Positions 1 to 18,213 of a stretch of DNA of 64,000 nt are shown here, piece after piece. Source of the DNA: Kitasatospora sp. GAS204B (lineage in GTDB: Bacteria > Actinomycetota > Actinomycetes > Streptomycetales > Streptomycetaceae); the NCBI RefSeq assembly GCF_029892155.1, contig NZ_JARZAG010000018.1:113682-177681 (forward strand), written 5' to 3'. How positions within the stretch are numbered: the stretch's first letter is position 1; each line of letters begins with the position of its first letter. The position numbers and the translations under genes are program-made. The notes under the pieces were generated by a model. That model did no database searches, was not told the origin of the DNA, and was given only the letters and a program-made list of their open reading frames with translations.

Positions 1-1
1 A

Positions 2-9664
<9,663 letters not shown>

Positions 9665-9687
9665 CTCGACGCGTGGGACGTTCCGGT

Positions 9688-9730
9688 CCGGCCGGCGAGG
9701 GCACTGCGGTCCGCCGCCCTCGCCGGCCGG
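9688..9730. terminator. Bidirectional hairpin terminator
   Basis: Perfect 15-bp inverted repeat, CCGGCCGGCGAGGGC at 9688-9702 and its complement at 9716-9730, with a 13-nt loop. It sits between the convergent NRPS (ends 9664) and the DUF47-like gene (ends 9738). No U-tract follows, as is usual in streptomycetes. Confidence 0.8.
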
Positions 9731-9737
9731 CGCCGTA

Positions 9738-10349
9738 CTACAGGCCTCGCTTCATCGCGCCGTCCGCCAGGGCGTCGGTCGCCAGCAGCAGTTGCACCCG
9801 GACCTGGTCGAGTCGGCCCAGCAGGGCCAGCATCCTCAGCGACTCGCCGGTGGCCGGCGCGGTCACCAAGGCGACCATCTGCTCCTGATGGGCTCGCTCC
9901 AGGGCGGCCGCCGCGAGATGCGTGCCGGCCACGTCGGCCGCCGGCGAGCGCCGGTGGTTCACCAGGCCCGAGACGGCCGTCCGCAGGCCGGCGACCAGGC
10001 CGACGATGCCCTGGGTGAGCGGGACGAGCCGGTCCGGCGAGGTCGGGCCGTACAGGTCGAACTCACGGACGAACTCGTGCAGCACGTGGGTGCCGCCGTC
10101 CACCGCGTGGGACACCCGTAGCAGGTCCTCCCGGTCGATCGGGGTGGTCAGACACCGGACGAGCCGCGTGCTCACCTCGTCCCGCAACTCCCGGCTCTGC
10201 CGCCTGTTCGCCTGTTCGCCTGTTCGCCTGTTCGCCTCCGAGCGCAGCGCCGCCTCCGCGGGGATCGACTCCCCCGTGCTGACCAGGTGGGCTTCCACCA
10301 CCGCGGCGTCCGACATCGCCAACTGCCCCAGGATCGCCCGCTCCAGCAC
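9738..10349 (-). CDS. DUF47 / PhoU-like protein
   Basis: About 203 aa with the signature CLTTPIDREDLLRVSHAVD, matching the TPxDREDI..L..ALD core of the DUF47 (PhoU-like) family of helical proteins usually linked to Pit phosphate transporters. No transporter is adjacent here. The start is uncertain: GTG at 10349 gives the usual family length (~205 aa), ATG at 10316 gives 192 aa, and neither has a clear ribosome binding site. Residues coded by 10201-10237 (NRRTGEQANRR) come from an 8-bp tandem repeat, so the reading frame depends on its copy number. It is convergent with the NRPS and divergent from the P450 gene. Confidence 0.7.
   Translation of the reverse strand: MLERAILGQLAMSDAAVVEAHLVSTGESIPAEAALRSEANRRTGEQANRRQSRELRDEVSTRLVRCLTTPIDREDLLRVSHAVDGGTHVLHEFVREFDLYGPTSPDRLVPLTQGIVGLVAGLRTAVSGLVNHRRSPAADVAGTHLAAAALERAHQEQMVALVTAPATGESLRMLALLGRLDQVRVQLLLATDALADGAMKRGL
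10201..10237. repeat. 8-bp tandem repeat (4.6 copies) inside a gene
   Basis: Four exact copies of CGCCTGTT at 10201-10232 plus a partial fifth, inside the DUF47-like gene. The unit is not a multiple of three, so gain or loss of one unit shifts the reading frame. Confidence 0.9.
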
Positions 10350-10590
10350 GCTGTCGGGACGACCGGACAGGGCGCCGGACAGCGCGCGCAGTCGGGGCCA
10401 GCCGGCGGCGCGCGCCGAGCGGCCTACCGCTCGGACGCCGTTCGACCATTCGTCGCGCGCGGCCGACCGGTCGTCCCGCCGGTCGTCCGGCCGCGTCAGC
10501 CCGACCGACCGCGTGAACCCGGCCCGCGGACGGATCCGTCGTAGCAGGCGGGCGCCCTGCCCGTCGTAGCGAGTTCTCTGGAGGCATCCG

Positions 10591-11851
10591 ATGACCCAGC
10601 ACGCAGCGGACCGGGTCGTGCTCGACCCGCAGGCCGCCGACCGCCCGGCCGAACGCCGCCGGCTGCTCGCCGCGGGCCCTGTCGCGCCGGTGGAGCTGCC
10701 CGGTCGGATCCACGCCTGGGCGGTCACCCGGCAGGAGGTGGCCAGAACCGTCCTGACCGACCCTCGGTTCGTGAAGGACGTCAACCAGTGGGGCGCCTGG
10801 CAGCGCGGGGAGGTCCCCACCGGCTGGTCGCTGACCGCGGCGGTGAACCCCACCCGCAGCATGGTGACGGTCGACGGCGCCGACCACCGACGGCTGCGGA
10901 GCCTGACGTCCGCCGCGCTCACCGCGCGCCGGGTCGAACAGCTGCGGCCCAGGATCCAGGAGATCACCCGCGAGTTGCTCGACCGCCTCGCCCACCACGA
11001 CGGCGTGACGGTCGGCCAAGCGGTCGACCTGAAGCGGACCTTCGCGTTTCCGCTGCCGATGAGCGTCATCGGCGACCTGTTCGGCGTCGACCCGGGACAG
11101 CACCGCGCCCTGCGACAGCTCTACGACTCGCTGTTCGACAGCACCACCGCCCCAGCCGAGGTGCTGGCCACCATCAGCGCGCTGCGCGACCTCTTCGGCG
11201 AGATCATCGCGTCCAAGCGCCGGGCGCCGGGCGCCGGGCGACGACCTCACCAGTGCGCTGATCGCCGCGAGCGAGCAGGGCGACCGGCTCACCGAGGAGG
11301 AGTTGCTCGGGACCCTCAGCGTCATCGTCGCCGCCGGTCACGAGACCACGGTGAACCTGATCGTCAACGCCGTCCGCGCCTTGTGCGCCAACCCCGGTCA
11401 ACTCGCGCTGGTCCTGGCCGGCACGCACAGCTGGGAGGACGTCGTCGAGGAGACCCTGCACTGGGCCTCGCCGGTCAACAACTTCCTGTTCCGCTACGCC
11501 ACCGAGGACATCGACGTCGCCGGCACGCTGGTCCGCCAGGGCGAGCCCGTGTTGATGGCCTACGGCGCCATGGGCCACGACCCCGGGCAGCACGGCCCCG
11601 ACGCGGACCGCTTCGACCTCACCCGGGGTACCGGCCGCCACCTGTCCTTCGGCCACGGGCCGCACATCTGCCCGGGCGCCCAACTGGCCCGTCTCGAGGC
11701 ACGGATCGCGCTGGGTGCCCTCTTCGAGCGCTTCCCCGCGCTCACGCTCGCCGTGCCCGAGGAGGAGCTGGTGCCCTATCCGGCGATCGCGCTGAACAGC
11801 CTGCGCTCGCTGCCCGTCCGCCTCTGGCCGCGACGTGCTGCCCAGCAGTAA
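10591..11851 (+). pseudogene. Cytochrome P450 interrupted by a frameshift
   Basis: Soluble actinobacterial P450 of ~418 aa when joined across two frames. The first half (from ATG 10591, GGAGG at 10580) reads to about 11238, then the frame is lost. The second half continues in the next frame with the I-helix AGHETT and the haem loop FGHGPHICPGAQLAR. The break coincides with three copies of CGCCGGG at 11218-11238; with two copies the frame would read straight through as KRRAPGDDLTSALIAA. It is therefore a recent pseudogene, a phase-variable gene or an assembly error. The K-helix ExxR motif reads ETLH, losing the arginine, as is tolerated in CYP157 relatives. Its substrate is unknown; tailoring of the upstream NRPS product is only suggested by proximity. 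Confidence 0.85.
11218..11238. repeat. Three copies of a 7-bp repeat at the P450 frameshift
   Basis: CGCCGGG repeated three times without a break. Removing one copy restores a single P450 reading frame, so this repeat is the direct cause of the interruption. Confidence 0.9.
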
Positions 11852-12097
11852 CCGTGCGGGGAGTCGCCGGCGATCTGGCGGCTCGACGTTCTGGCTCTCG
11901 CAGGCTGCGCGGCCGGACGGTGTCGTACTGGCGCGAGTGGCGCATGGGCCTGCCGGCGTGGGCCCGGCGGAGAGGCAGACGGCAGTGACGGACGCGGTGA
12001 CGTGGCTGATGGCGGGGACTGGACAGGGTGACAGGGCTCCCGTGGCGGACCATGGCACGAGCTCGGACGATTCGGGAGCCCGTCGTGATCGCCGGCT

Positions 12098-12418
12098 TCA
12101 GGCTGCGTCGGCGAGGATCTGGTGGACGGTGTCGATGTCGACGCCGGTCCTGCTGCGGATCCGCTCCGCTGTCCAGCCGCGGCGATGCGCCCGTAGGACT
12201 GCGTCGGCAGCTCCTTGCCCGGTGGCCTTGTAGTGGCGGATCGCGGCCATGAGTTCGGTCGTCTCGCGGTTCTGCGCGGTGTCGATGGCGCGGTTCATGG
12301 CGGCGAACCGCGCGCTGATCTGGTCGACGGGCACGCTGTAGATGGCGGCGAGGTCGCTCTCGGTGAGGCCTTCGGCGTCGCATCGGCGCAGCAGGGTGCA
12401 GTCGTCAGGGAGGGCCAT
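12098..12418 (-). CDS. Small two-HTH-like protein, function unknown
   Basis: 106 aa from ATG 12418 with AGAGGA upstream at a suitable distance. Two segments look like helix-turn-helix units: one near residues 17-40 (GLTESDLAAIYSVPVDQIS) and one at the C-terminus (GWTAERIRSRTGVDIDTV). No catalytic motif is visible. It may bind DNA, or be the recognition end of a decayed regulator. An imperfectly placed inverted repeat (GGGCTCCCG at 12034, CGGGAGCCC at 12073) lies just beyond its stop and could terminate it. Confidence 0.55.
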   Translation of the reverse strand: MALPDDCTLLRRCDAEGLTESDLAAIYSVPVDQISARFAAMNRAIDTAQNRETTELMAAIRHYKATGQGAADAVLRAHRRGWTAERIRSRTGVDIDTVHQILADAA

Positions 12419-12613
12419 GTTCGTCCTCTCGAGGTGGGGCGGCTGACCTTACCTCCGTGGCGGCCTGTTGGGTAGGTGTTGGTGCAGGTGGGCAGCTTGC
12501 GGGGGCCTGCATAGGTCTCGGTTTGACGACGGCTGCCACGATCTCATCACGATGAACACGGCGCAATGTCGTTAAGCTGCTGCAGGATCGACCGTCGTCT
12601 GGAGGCCCGCCCC

Positions 12614-13711
12614 GTGCAGATCCCGATACCTGCCGAGGACGACCGCGACGCGCGGCTCACCGCCCACCACGCCGTCGCCGCCGCGCTGAACGACTGCGGC
12701 GAGCGGGAGTTGGGCCGGCTGGTCGAGTCGGCCACGCCGATCGGCACCGGGATCGGCGGGGCGGTGTCCCGGCTGGAGGTGGCCGGGACGCCCGTCTTCG
12801 TCAAGCGGGTGCCGCTCACCGAGCTCGAGCTGCTGCCCGAGCACCGCGGGTCCACCGCCGATCTGTTCGCGCTGCCCGCCTTCTGCCACTACGGCATCGG
12901 CGGCCCCGGCTTCGGCGCCTGGCGCGAACTCGCCGTGCACCGCAGGACGACGGACTGGGTGCTCGCCGGGCAGCACGAGGGCTTTCCACTGCTGCACCAC
13001 GCCCGGGTGCTGCCCGGCCCCGTCCAACCCCTGCCCGAGGAACTGGCCGACATCGAACGGGCCGTCGCCTACTGGGACGGGCGAGCCGAGGTGCGCCACC
13101 GGATCGAGGCGCTAGCCCGGGCCTCGGCGAGCGTGGTGCTGTTCCTGGAGTACCTGCCGCAGACCCTGCACAGCTGGCTCGGCCGGCAGCTGCGCGCCGG
13201 CGAGCGGGCCGCCGACCGGGCGTGCGTGATGGTGGAGCGGGAGCTGACCGCCACCGCCGCCTTCCTGCGCGCGCGTGGGCTGCTGCACTTCGACGCGCAC
13301 TTCGCGAACATCCTGACCGACGGCCGGCGCCTCTACTTCGCCGACTACGGTCTCGCGTTGGCCGACGATTTCGAACTGTCCCAGGAGGAGGCCGAGTTCG
13401 TCGACCGCCACCGCAGCTACGACCACTGCTACGCGCTCACCCACCTGGTGCACTGGCTGTTGACCGAGCTCCACGGCGGCGACGCCGCACACCGCAGGGC
13501 GCTGCTGCGCGCGTACACCGAGGGCACCCGCCCGGCGGCCGCGCCCGAGGTGATTCCCGAAGCGGCCGAGGCGATCCTGCTCCGGCACGCGCCGTTGGCG
13601 CTGGTGATGACGGAGTTCTACCGGCAGCTGCAGCGGGAGAGCCGCCGAACGCCCTACCCGGTGGCGGAGCTCCGCCGGGTGCTGGGCGAGGGCGGGCCCC
13701 TGGCTTCCTGA
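12614..13711 (+). CDS. Protein-kinase-fold phosphotransferase
   Basis: 365 aa. The start is GTG 12614 because GGAGG at 12601-12605 sits 8 nt upstream; an in-frame ATG 48 bases earlier lacks this. Kinase-fold landmarks are present: a nucleotide-binding-type lysine in VFVKRV (~60), catalytic loop HFDAHFANIL (HxDxxxxN form) near 225, and a DYG metal-binding motif in YFADYGLA. It resembles serine/threonine or aminoglycoside-type phosphotransferases, and the substrate cannot be read. No signal peptide or membrane segment is seen, so it is probably cytoplasmic. It stands alone between a small DNA-binding-like gene and a convergent flavoenzyme. Confidence 0.8.
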   Translation: MQIPIPAEDDRDARLTAHHAVAAALNDCGERELGRLVESATPIGTGIGGAVSRLEVAGTPVFVKRVPLTELELLPEHRGSTADLFALPAFCHYGIGGPGFGAWRELAVHRRTTDWVLAGQHEGFPLLHHARVLPGPVQPLPEELADIERAVAYWDGRAEVRHRIEALARASASVVLFLEYLPQTLHSWLGRQLRAGERAADRACVMVERELTATAAFLRARGLLHFDAHFANILTDGRRLYFADYGLALADDFELSQEEAEFVDRHRSYDHCYALTHLVHWLLTELHGGDAAHRRALLRAYTEGTRPAAAPEVIPEAAEAILLRHAPLALVMTEFYRQLQRESRRTPYPVAELRRVLGEGGPLAS

Positions 13712-13775
13712 TCCACGCTCGCCACCCACCACACCGCATGGGCGAGCGCCACTTCACCGATCCGAGCCTCGCCAT

Positions 13776-14744
13776 TCATGACGTCGCGCCGATCAGGGCC
13801 GCGGTGGTGTTCGCGCATCCCCACGACAGCGTCACGCCGGCGCCGCCGTGGCCGTAGTTGTGGACGAGCCGGGTGCCGGGCAAGGTCTGGTCGTCCGCCT
13901 CCAGCCGGACGCCGCCGTGGCGCGCGGGGCGCAGTCCGACCAGCTGGCCGGTGATGTCGGCGCCGCGCAGTTCGGGCACCAGGGCCGTGCAGCGGCGCAG
14001 GATCGACCGCGCGGTCTGCGGGTCGACGGCGGTGTCCCAACTGCCCTCGTCGAAGGTGCCCCCGAGCACGACGTCGGTGCTGCGAGGGTGGACGTAGGTG
14101 TATCCGGCGGAGTTGTCCTGGACCCGGAGGGAGGTCGTCAGGCCCGGGTTGCGCACCAGGACGACCTGTCCGCGCACCGGATGCAGCGCCTGGTCGTCGC
14201 AGAGCCGGCGAGCGCCGAGTCCACTCGCGTTGACGATGGTCGATGCCCAACCACGCACCTGTTCCAGGGTGTTCAGCCGCTGCTGGATCAACTCACCGCC
14301 GGCTTCCAGGAACCGGTCCAGGAGCAGCGCCAGATACACCGGCATCTCGACGCAGGGAGCAGTGAACTCCCAGCCGCCCGCGTAGGGAGCCGCCAGCTCA
14401 GCCAGTTCGGCCGGCTCCAGCCGGCGCAGGTCCGAGACGGGCGCCCCCCACCACGGCACGTCCGGAGTGTCCTGGTGCGTCAGCATGCGGGTGGTGCGCA
14501 TCGTCACCCCGGGGGTCTCACCGGCGGCCTGGCGGGCGAGCTCGGCGAACGTGCTCGCGGACCAGGCCCGGACCCGGCTGCCGTCCGCCACGCCGGACGG
14601 GTACCACACGGCCGCGGCCACGGCCGAGGTCGTCGACAGCGGCGGGTCGGCGGTCACGATCGCCACCCGGGCCCCCTCCCGCTGCAGGCGCAGCGCACTG
14701 GTCAGCCCGATGACCCCGCTCCCGATCACCACAACGTCCAGCAT
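13776..14744 (-). CDS. D-amino-acid-oxidase-like FAD enzyme
   Basis: 322 aa. The N-terminal dinucleotide fold is VIGSGVIGLTSALRL, and the C-terminal half has HPVRGQ and the closing VHNYGHGGAGVTLSWG typical of D-amino-acid oxidases. It would oxidise a D-amino acid to the keto acid with FAD and oxygen; the exact substrate is unknown. ATG 14744 has AAGGGGAAG upstream. It is divergent from a LysR regulator with a LysR-type box between them, so control by that regulator is likely. A role in handling D-residues would fit a peptide-producing strain, but that is inference. Confidence 0.9.
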   Translation of the reverse strand: MLDVVVIGSGVIGLTSALRLQREGARVAIVTADPPLSTTSAVAAAVWYPSGVADGSRVRAWSASTFAELARQAAGETPGVTMRTTRMLTHQDTPDVPWWGAPVSDLRRLEPAELAELAAPYAGGWEFTAPCVEMPVYLALLLDRFLEAGGELIQQRLNTLEQVRGWASTIVNASGLGARRLCDDQALHPVRGQVVLVRNPGLTTSLRVQDNSAGYTYVHPRSTDVVLGGTFDEGSWDTAVDPQTARSILRRCTALVPELRGADITGQLVGLRPARHGGVRLEADDQTLPGTRLVHNYGHGGAGVTLSWGCANTTAALIGATS

Positions 14745-14842
14745 GAACTTCCCCTTCGGGTCCGCCGCTGACCGGACGTCGACGGGCTGAGCCCAGGAAA
14801 GCCGGTTCGCCCGAGGGTGTCCAAGACCGTCCTGGTCACGAG

Positions 14843-14861
14843 TGATAAGTGGCGCTTATCA
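14843..14861. promoter_or_regulatory. LysR-type T-N11-A box
   Basis: Inverted repeat TGATAAG / CTTATCA with a 5-bp spacer, containing T14846-N11-A14858. It lies 8 bp upstream of the LysR start and ~100 bp from the divergent flavoenzyme start, the classic position for shared control. Confidence 0.75.
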
Positions 14862-14868
14862 TCGGCTG

Positions 14869-15756
14869 ATGGACTTGCGTCGGATGCGCTACTTCGCCGT
14901 GCTCGCCGAGGAGCTGCACTTCACCCGGGCCGCGCGGCGGCTGCACATCGCGCAGCCCGCCCTCAGCCAGCAGATCAAGGCCCTGGAGCGGCAGATCGGC
15001 GCCCGGTTGATCGAACGGGGCAACGCGGGCTGCACGCTCACACCGATCGGCGCGCTGGTGGCTGAGGAGGCGAACAGGGTGCTGGAGCAGGTCGCGGCCG
15101 CCGAGGAACGGATCACCGCAGCGGTCGACGGACGGCAGGGGCGGCTGCGCCTGGCCTACACCCGCTCTGCGCGCGGCGGTCCCGCCGACGCCCTGGTCGC
15201 CGCCTTCCGTCACCGCCATCCCGAAGTGGACCTCAGGGCGCAGACCGGCTGGACCGCGCACAACACCGTGGAACTCCTCGCGGGGCGGCTCGACGCCGCG
15301 TTCGTCCGCCCACCGCTCGACGTTCCGGACCTGGCCTGCCACGTCATCGCGGAGGAGGAACTCCTCCTGGCCGTCCCGGCCGACCACCCGCTCGCCAGGT
15401 CGCACTCCAGGATCAGCCGCCGCCGGATCTGCGCCGAACCGGTGATCCTGTGGCCCCGGGAGAACGGTCCCGGCATGCACGACCTGATCACCGGTCAACT
15501 CTGGCCGGGCCAAGGCCCCCGGATCGTCCGCGAAGAGCCCGACGACGAGCAACTGCTCCTCGCCGTGGCCGCCGGACACGGGATCGCCCCGATCCCCGAA
15601 GGCCGCGCCCGCACGCTCCGGGTCCCCGGAGTCCGGCTGCGCCGCCTGGCCGACCCCACCCCCACCGTCACCCTCGGCCTCGCCTACGACCCGAGAGCCG
15701 ACTCCCGTACGGTGCGGCTCCTGCTGGCCATGATCGCTCCGGACGGCCCGCGTTGA
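14869..15756 (+). CDS. LysR-family transcriptional regulator
   Basis: 295 aa. The winged-HTH is at residues 1-60 (MRYFAVLAEELHFTRAARRL then IAQPALSQQIKALE), followed by an effector-binding domain with RLRLAYTRSA and later MIAPDGPR at the C-terminus. ATG 14869 gives the normal LysR beginning; an in-frame upstream ATG at 14842 would overlap the T-N11-A box and is less likely. It probably regulates itself and the divergent D-amino-acid-oxidase-like gene in response to a small ligand. Confidence 0.92.
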   Translation: MDLRRMRYFAVLAEELHFTRAARRLHIAQPALSQQIKALERQIGARLIERGNAGCTLTPIGALVAEEANRVLEQVAAAEERITAAVDGRQGRLRLAYTRSARGGPADALVAAFRHRHPEVDLRAQTGWTAHNTVELLAGRLDAAFVRPPLDVPDLACHVIAEEELLLAVPADHPLARSHSRISRRRICAEPVILWPRENGPGMHDLITGQLWPGQGPRIVREEPDDEQLLLAVAAGHGIAPIPEGRARTLRVPGVRLRRLADPTPTVTLGLAYDPRADSRTVRLLLAMIAPDGPR

Positions 15757-15835
15757 GTCCCAGCGCCCAGGGTCTGCCCGATTCCGTCCGGCGACCCGCC
15801 GCGCAGCCCGCGCGGGTGCTGGGAGAGCGGAACGG

Positions 15836-16450
15836 CTACTCGCTCCCCTGATCCGCAGCCACCCGCCCGCCACTCGCCGCCGTCAGTCGCGCGCCGCGCA
15901 GGCCAACGCAGTCCAGTGCCCAGAAGGTCTCCGAGTACACGAAGGTGCCGGTCATCCACTCCTGGTGCGCCGACAGCCTGACCACCTGGAACGCGCCCGG
16001 CGGGTAACGCAACGTCGGCGGCCGGAAGCCCAGCTCCTCCGCCGGGAGGAAGCCCCGCTTGCGGTAGTAGCTCGGCGAACCCTCCAGGAAGACCAGCGGC
16101 ACACCCTGCCGATCGGCCGCCCCGACCGCGTCCTCGATCAACCGGCTGCCGATGCCGCGCCCCTGATACTCCGGCAGCACACCCAGCGGCGACAGCGAGT
16201 ACACGTCGACCAACCGGGGCAGCGCGTCCAGCCGGCCCGCGCTCAGCAGCACGTGCCCGACCACCCGCTGGTCAACGGTGGCGACGAAGGAGAGCGGCGG
16301 CAGCGCCGCCTCGGCGGCCCGGAGCGTGTCGACCAGCCTCGGCACCCGCTCGCTGTCGCCGAACGCGCGGGCGTGCACCGTGCGGATCCCGTCGTGGTCC
16401 TCGGGGGTCTCGGGCCGGATCAGCAGCTCGGCGGGGGCGTCTGTGGTCAT
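15836..16450 (-). CDS. GNAT N-acetyltransferase (YhbS-like)
   Basis: 204 aa. The acetyl-CoA loop is VLPEYQGRGIGSRLIEDA (~95-112), followed by FLEGSPSYYRKRGF, the usual arrangement of YhbS-type acetyltransferases. The acceptor is unknown. TACCCT sits 7 nt before ATG 16450 with no Shine-Dalgarno sequence, so the message is probably leaderless. It is convergent with the LysR gene. Confidence 0.88.
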   Translation of the reverse strand: MTTDAPAELLIRPETPEDHDGIRTVHARAFGDSERVPRLVDTLRAAEAALPPLSFVATVDQRVVGHVLLSAGRLDALPRLVDVYSLSPLGVLPEYQGRGIGSRLIEDAVGAADRQGVPLVFLEGSPSYYRKRGFLPAEELGFRPPTLRYPPGAFQVVRLSAHQEWMTGTFVYSETFWALDCVGLRGARLTAASGGRVAADQGSE

Positions 16451-16514
16451 GGCCGCGAGGGTACGTCACCACCGGCGCGAGTGCGGTTCGATTATCCGGC
16501 TGCTGTGCTGCGTG

Positions 16515-16695
16515 GGAACTCTCCGAGCGGCGCAGCAGCAGCACGCTGCGGTTCCTGGACCGAGCCGGGGTGGCGGCGGCGTTGGCGGGGGCCGGGTTGG
16601 TGGTCGAGGAGCAGTTCGGCGATCTGCACAGCGGCCCGCTGACGGACGCGAGCCCGGAGATCGTCACCATCGCGCGACGCGACAACGGCAGCTGA
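16515..16695 (+). pseudogene. C-terminal remnant of a SAM methyltransferase, copy 1
   Basis: The frame ending at TGA 16693 reads FLDRAGVAAALAGAGLVVEE and then QFGD...LTDASPEIVTIARR, the ending of a class I methyltransferase; the rest of the gene is missing. From 16612 on it closely matches 19282-19400. The rest of the 16451-16907 gap shows no convincing gene. Confidence 0.65.
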
Positions 16696-16907
16696 ACCCC
16701 CCTCAGCTTCCGCTCCGGGTGCCGCAAGCAAGGCCCGGTCGATCTTGGCGGTCAGAGCCGCCGCTTCCTGATCACGGGTCACGCCTCGTCGTGATCGCAA
16801 CGGCCATCGTCTTGTCCGAACCCGGCCCCCCACCTCGCCGACCGGCGCCAGCACCACCCGGATCACGAACTACACCTGCCGTGACCACCATCAGCCCCAC
16901 TGGCGGA

Positions 16908-17294
16908 TCATTCCCCAGGTTCGACCCACTGCGACCGCCAGGCCGGCGGGTCGAACGGGTCAGCGAAGTACTGCGTCTCCCTCACCACGCGTCCTGCCGA
17001 GAACTCCATGATGCTCACCGTCTGCGTGGGCTTGCCGTCATAGGTGAGCACGAACTCGGTCACCCAGAGATCGCCGGCTCCGAGGATCCTGCGCACGGTG
17101 AAGGTCCGGACCGCGGGATGTTGGGTACGCAGTGCCTGGATGTTGCTCCTGCCGCGGATGACCTCGCCGGACTGCGGGTACTCGACGATGACGTCGTCGG
17201 CGTAGATGTCGTGTTCCGCGTCCGCGTCACCGCTGTTCGATGCGGCCCAGTGCCGGTCCAGCAGAGCCCGGGCAACCGTCGCTTCCATCGTCAT
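16908..17294 (-). CDS. SnoaL/NTF2-like small protein
   Basis: 128 aa alpha+beta cone-fold protein. It shows the family pattern of an N-terminal helix (ARALLDRHWAASNSGDADA), IYADDVIVEYPQSGEVIRG, then alternating strands ending in ETQYFADPFDPPAWR. Members are polyketide cyclases, isomerases or stress-related proteins, and no specific activity can be assigned. The surrounding DNA is full of gene remnants, but this frame is intact. Confidence 0.75.
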   Translation of the reverse strand: MTMEATVARALLDRHWAASNSGDADAEHDIYADDVIVEYPQSGEVIRGRSNIQALRTQHPAVRTFTVRRILGAGDLWVTEFVLTYDGKPTQTVSIMEFSAGRVVRETQYFADPFDPPAWRSQWVEPGE

Positions 17295-17485
17295 GGCCCT
17301 TTCGCTCGGAGCACCACGCGCCCGACGTCCTGGGTCGCGGGAACCGATCCACCCCGCCGGTATTCTCCCCCCTCCTCACCCAACCACGCTAGGCAGCCGC
17401 GCCGACCGCCCGCAAACCGGTGCTCCGTCGGCGGCCTTGGACGCGTATCGCGCCATCGACGGTGGCGCCCTCGGCCACGGATGCA

Positions 17486-17615
17486 TCCGGTCACATGTGG
17501 TCGGCCGGAGAGCGAGTAGTTGCGGATGACCGGGGCGGCCCGTGGGCCCGGCCGCAGGCGGACCGTGAGGAACTGCCCCGGCAGCGCGCCTGGGAGCGGC
17601 TGTGCCTGTCCCGTG
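17486..17615 (-). pseudogene. Remnant of a ferredoxin-reductase-type flavoprotein
   Basis: A short minus-strand stretch reads LPGQFLTVRLRPG...PVIRNYSLSG, the FAD-binding RxYSLS region of ferredoxin-NADP reductase-like enzymes (flavohaemoprotein or MOSC-reductase type). Nothing recognisable flanks it, so it is a fragment in the 17295-17636 gap. Confidence 0.6.
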
Positions 17616-17636
17616 ACGCTCCGAACCCCATGTGGT

Positions 17637-18176
17637 TCAGGGGATGACGCGACCGATGTCGTTGTCTCGCTGATGGATCTCTTCAAGCTCACCCCAGGGT
17701 GGCGGACCGCCCAAACGCCAGGGGACTTGCTTCGTGTCTGACGCGTGGATCGATCGCCTGGCAGCGTCGACGAACTCCCGTTGTGCAGCGTCGAGTTTCG
17801 TATGAATCTGACGAAGTAGCGTCATGTCCTTTGGTTCTCCAAACGGGAAGGCACTGAACTCCCCCACAAATGAGGCGAGTTGCTCCGCAGAGATCCCCAC
17901 ATCGGTGTCGGCCACCAGGCTGACCGACACCAAGGCGGCGTTCCACTCCTCCCAGTCGATCCCCACCGGCTCGCGCTGCTCCCAGTACGCGTGGCGCATG
18001 CCGATCTCGACCGCGCCGAAGCTCTGGAGAAGGCGCTCGTACGCCGCAATCTTCCGATCGCGTATCCACTGCCCGGATTCATTGCGGCGCCCGGCCCGGG
18101 TACCTACGAGGATGCCCAGGATCGTCGCGGCCACTCCGCTGGCGGTGGATATGAGGGTTCCCCAAGGGAGATTCAT
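17637..18176 (-). CDS. Membrane-anchored protein, tandem paralogue A
   Basis: 179 aa from ATG 18176 (AGGTAGGA upstream). One N-terminal membrane segment, LISTASGVAATILGILVG (~7-24), is followed by a soluble domain starting GRRNESGQWIRDRKIAAYER and containing LVSVSLVADTDV. It is clearly homologous to the next gene upstream: LISTA.GV.AT, AAYE..LQ.FGAVE, and a C-terminal GGP.PW..E. Function is unknown. The pair probably arose by local duplication and forms one minus-strand transcript (37-bp gap). Confidence 0.75.
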   Translation of the reverse strand: MNLPWGTLISTASGVAATILGILVGTRAGRRNESGQWIRDRKIAAYERLLQSFGAVEIGMRHAYWEQREPVGIDWEEWNAALVSVSLVADTDVGISAEQLASFVGEFSAFPFGEPKDMTLLRQIHTKLDAAQREFVDAARRSIHASDTKQVPWRLGGPPPWGELEEIHQRDNDIGRVIP

Positions 18177-18213
18177 GATATTCCTACCTTTCAGTCGGAC
18201 GTCCAGCCAAGGC

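Noticed and set aside
11852..11988. Continuation of the first P450 frame to 11988
   Set aside because: This is out-of-frame reading after the 7-bp repeat; the true C-terminus is in the other frame and ends at 11851.
16492..16866. Minus-strand 124-codon frame
   Set aside because: Largely antisense to the methyltransferase remnant and without any recognisable family feature.
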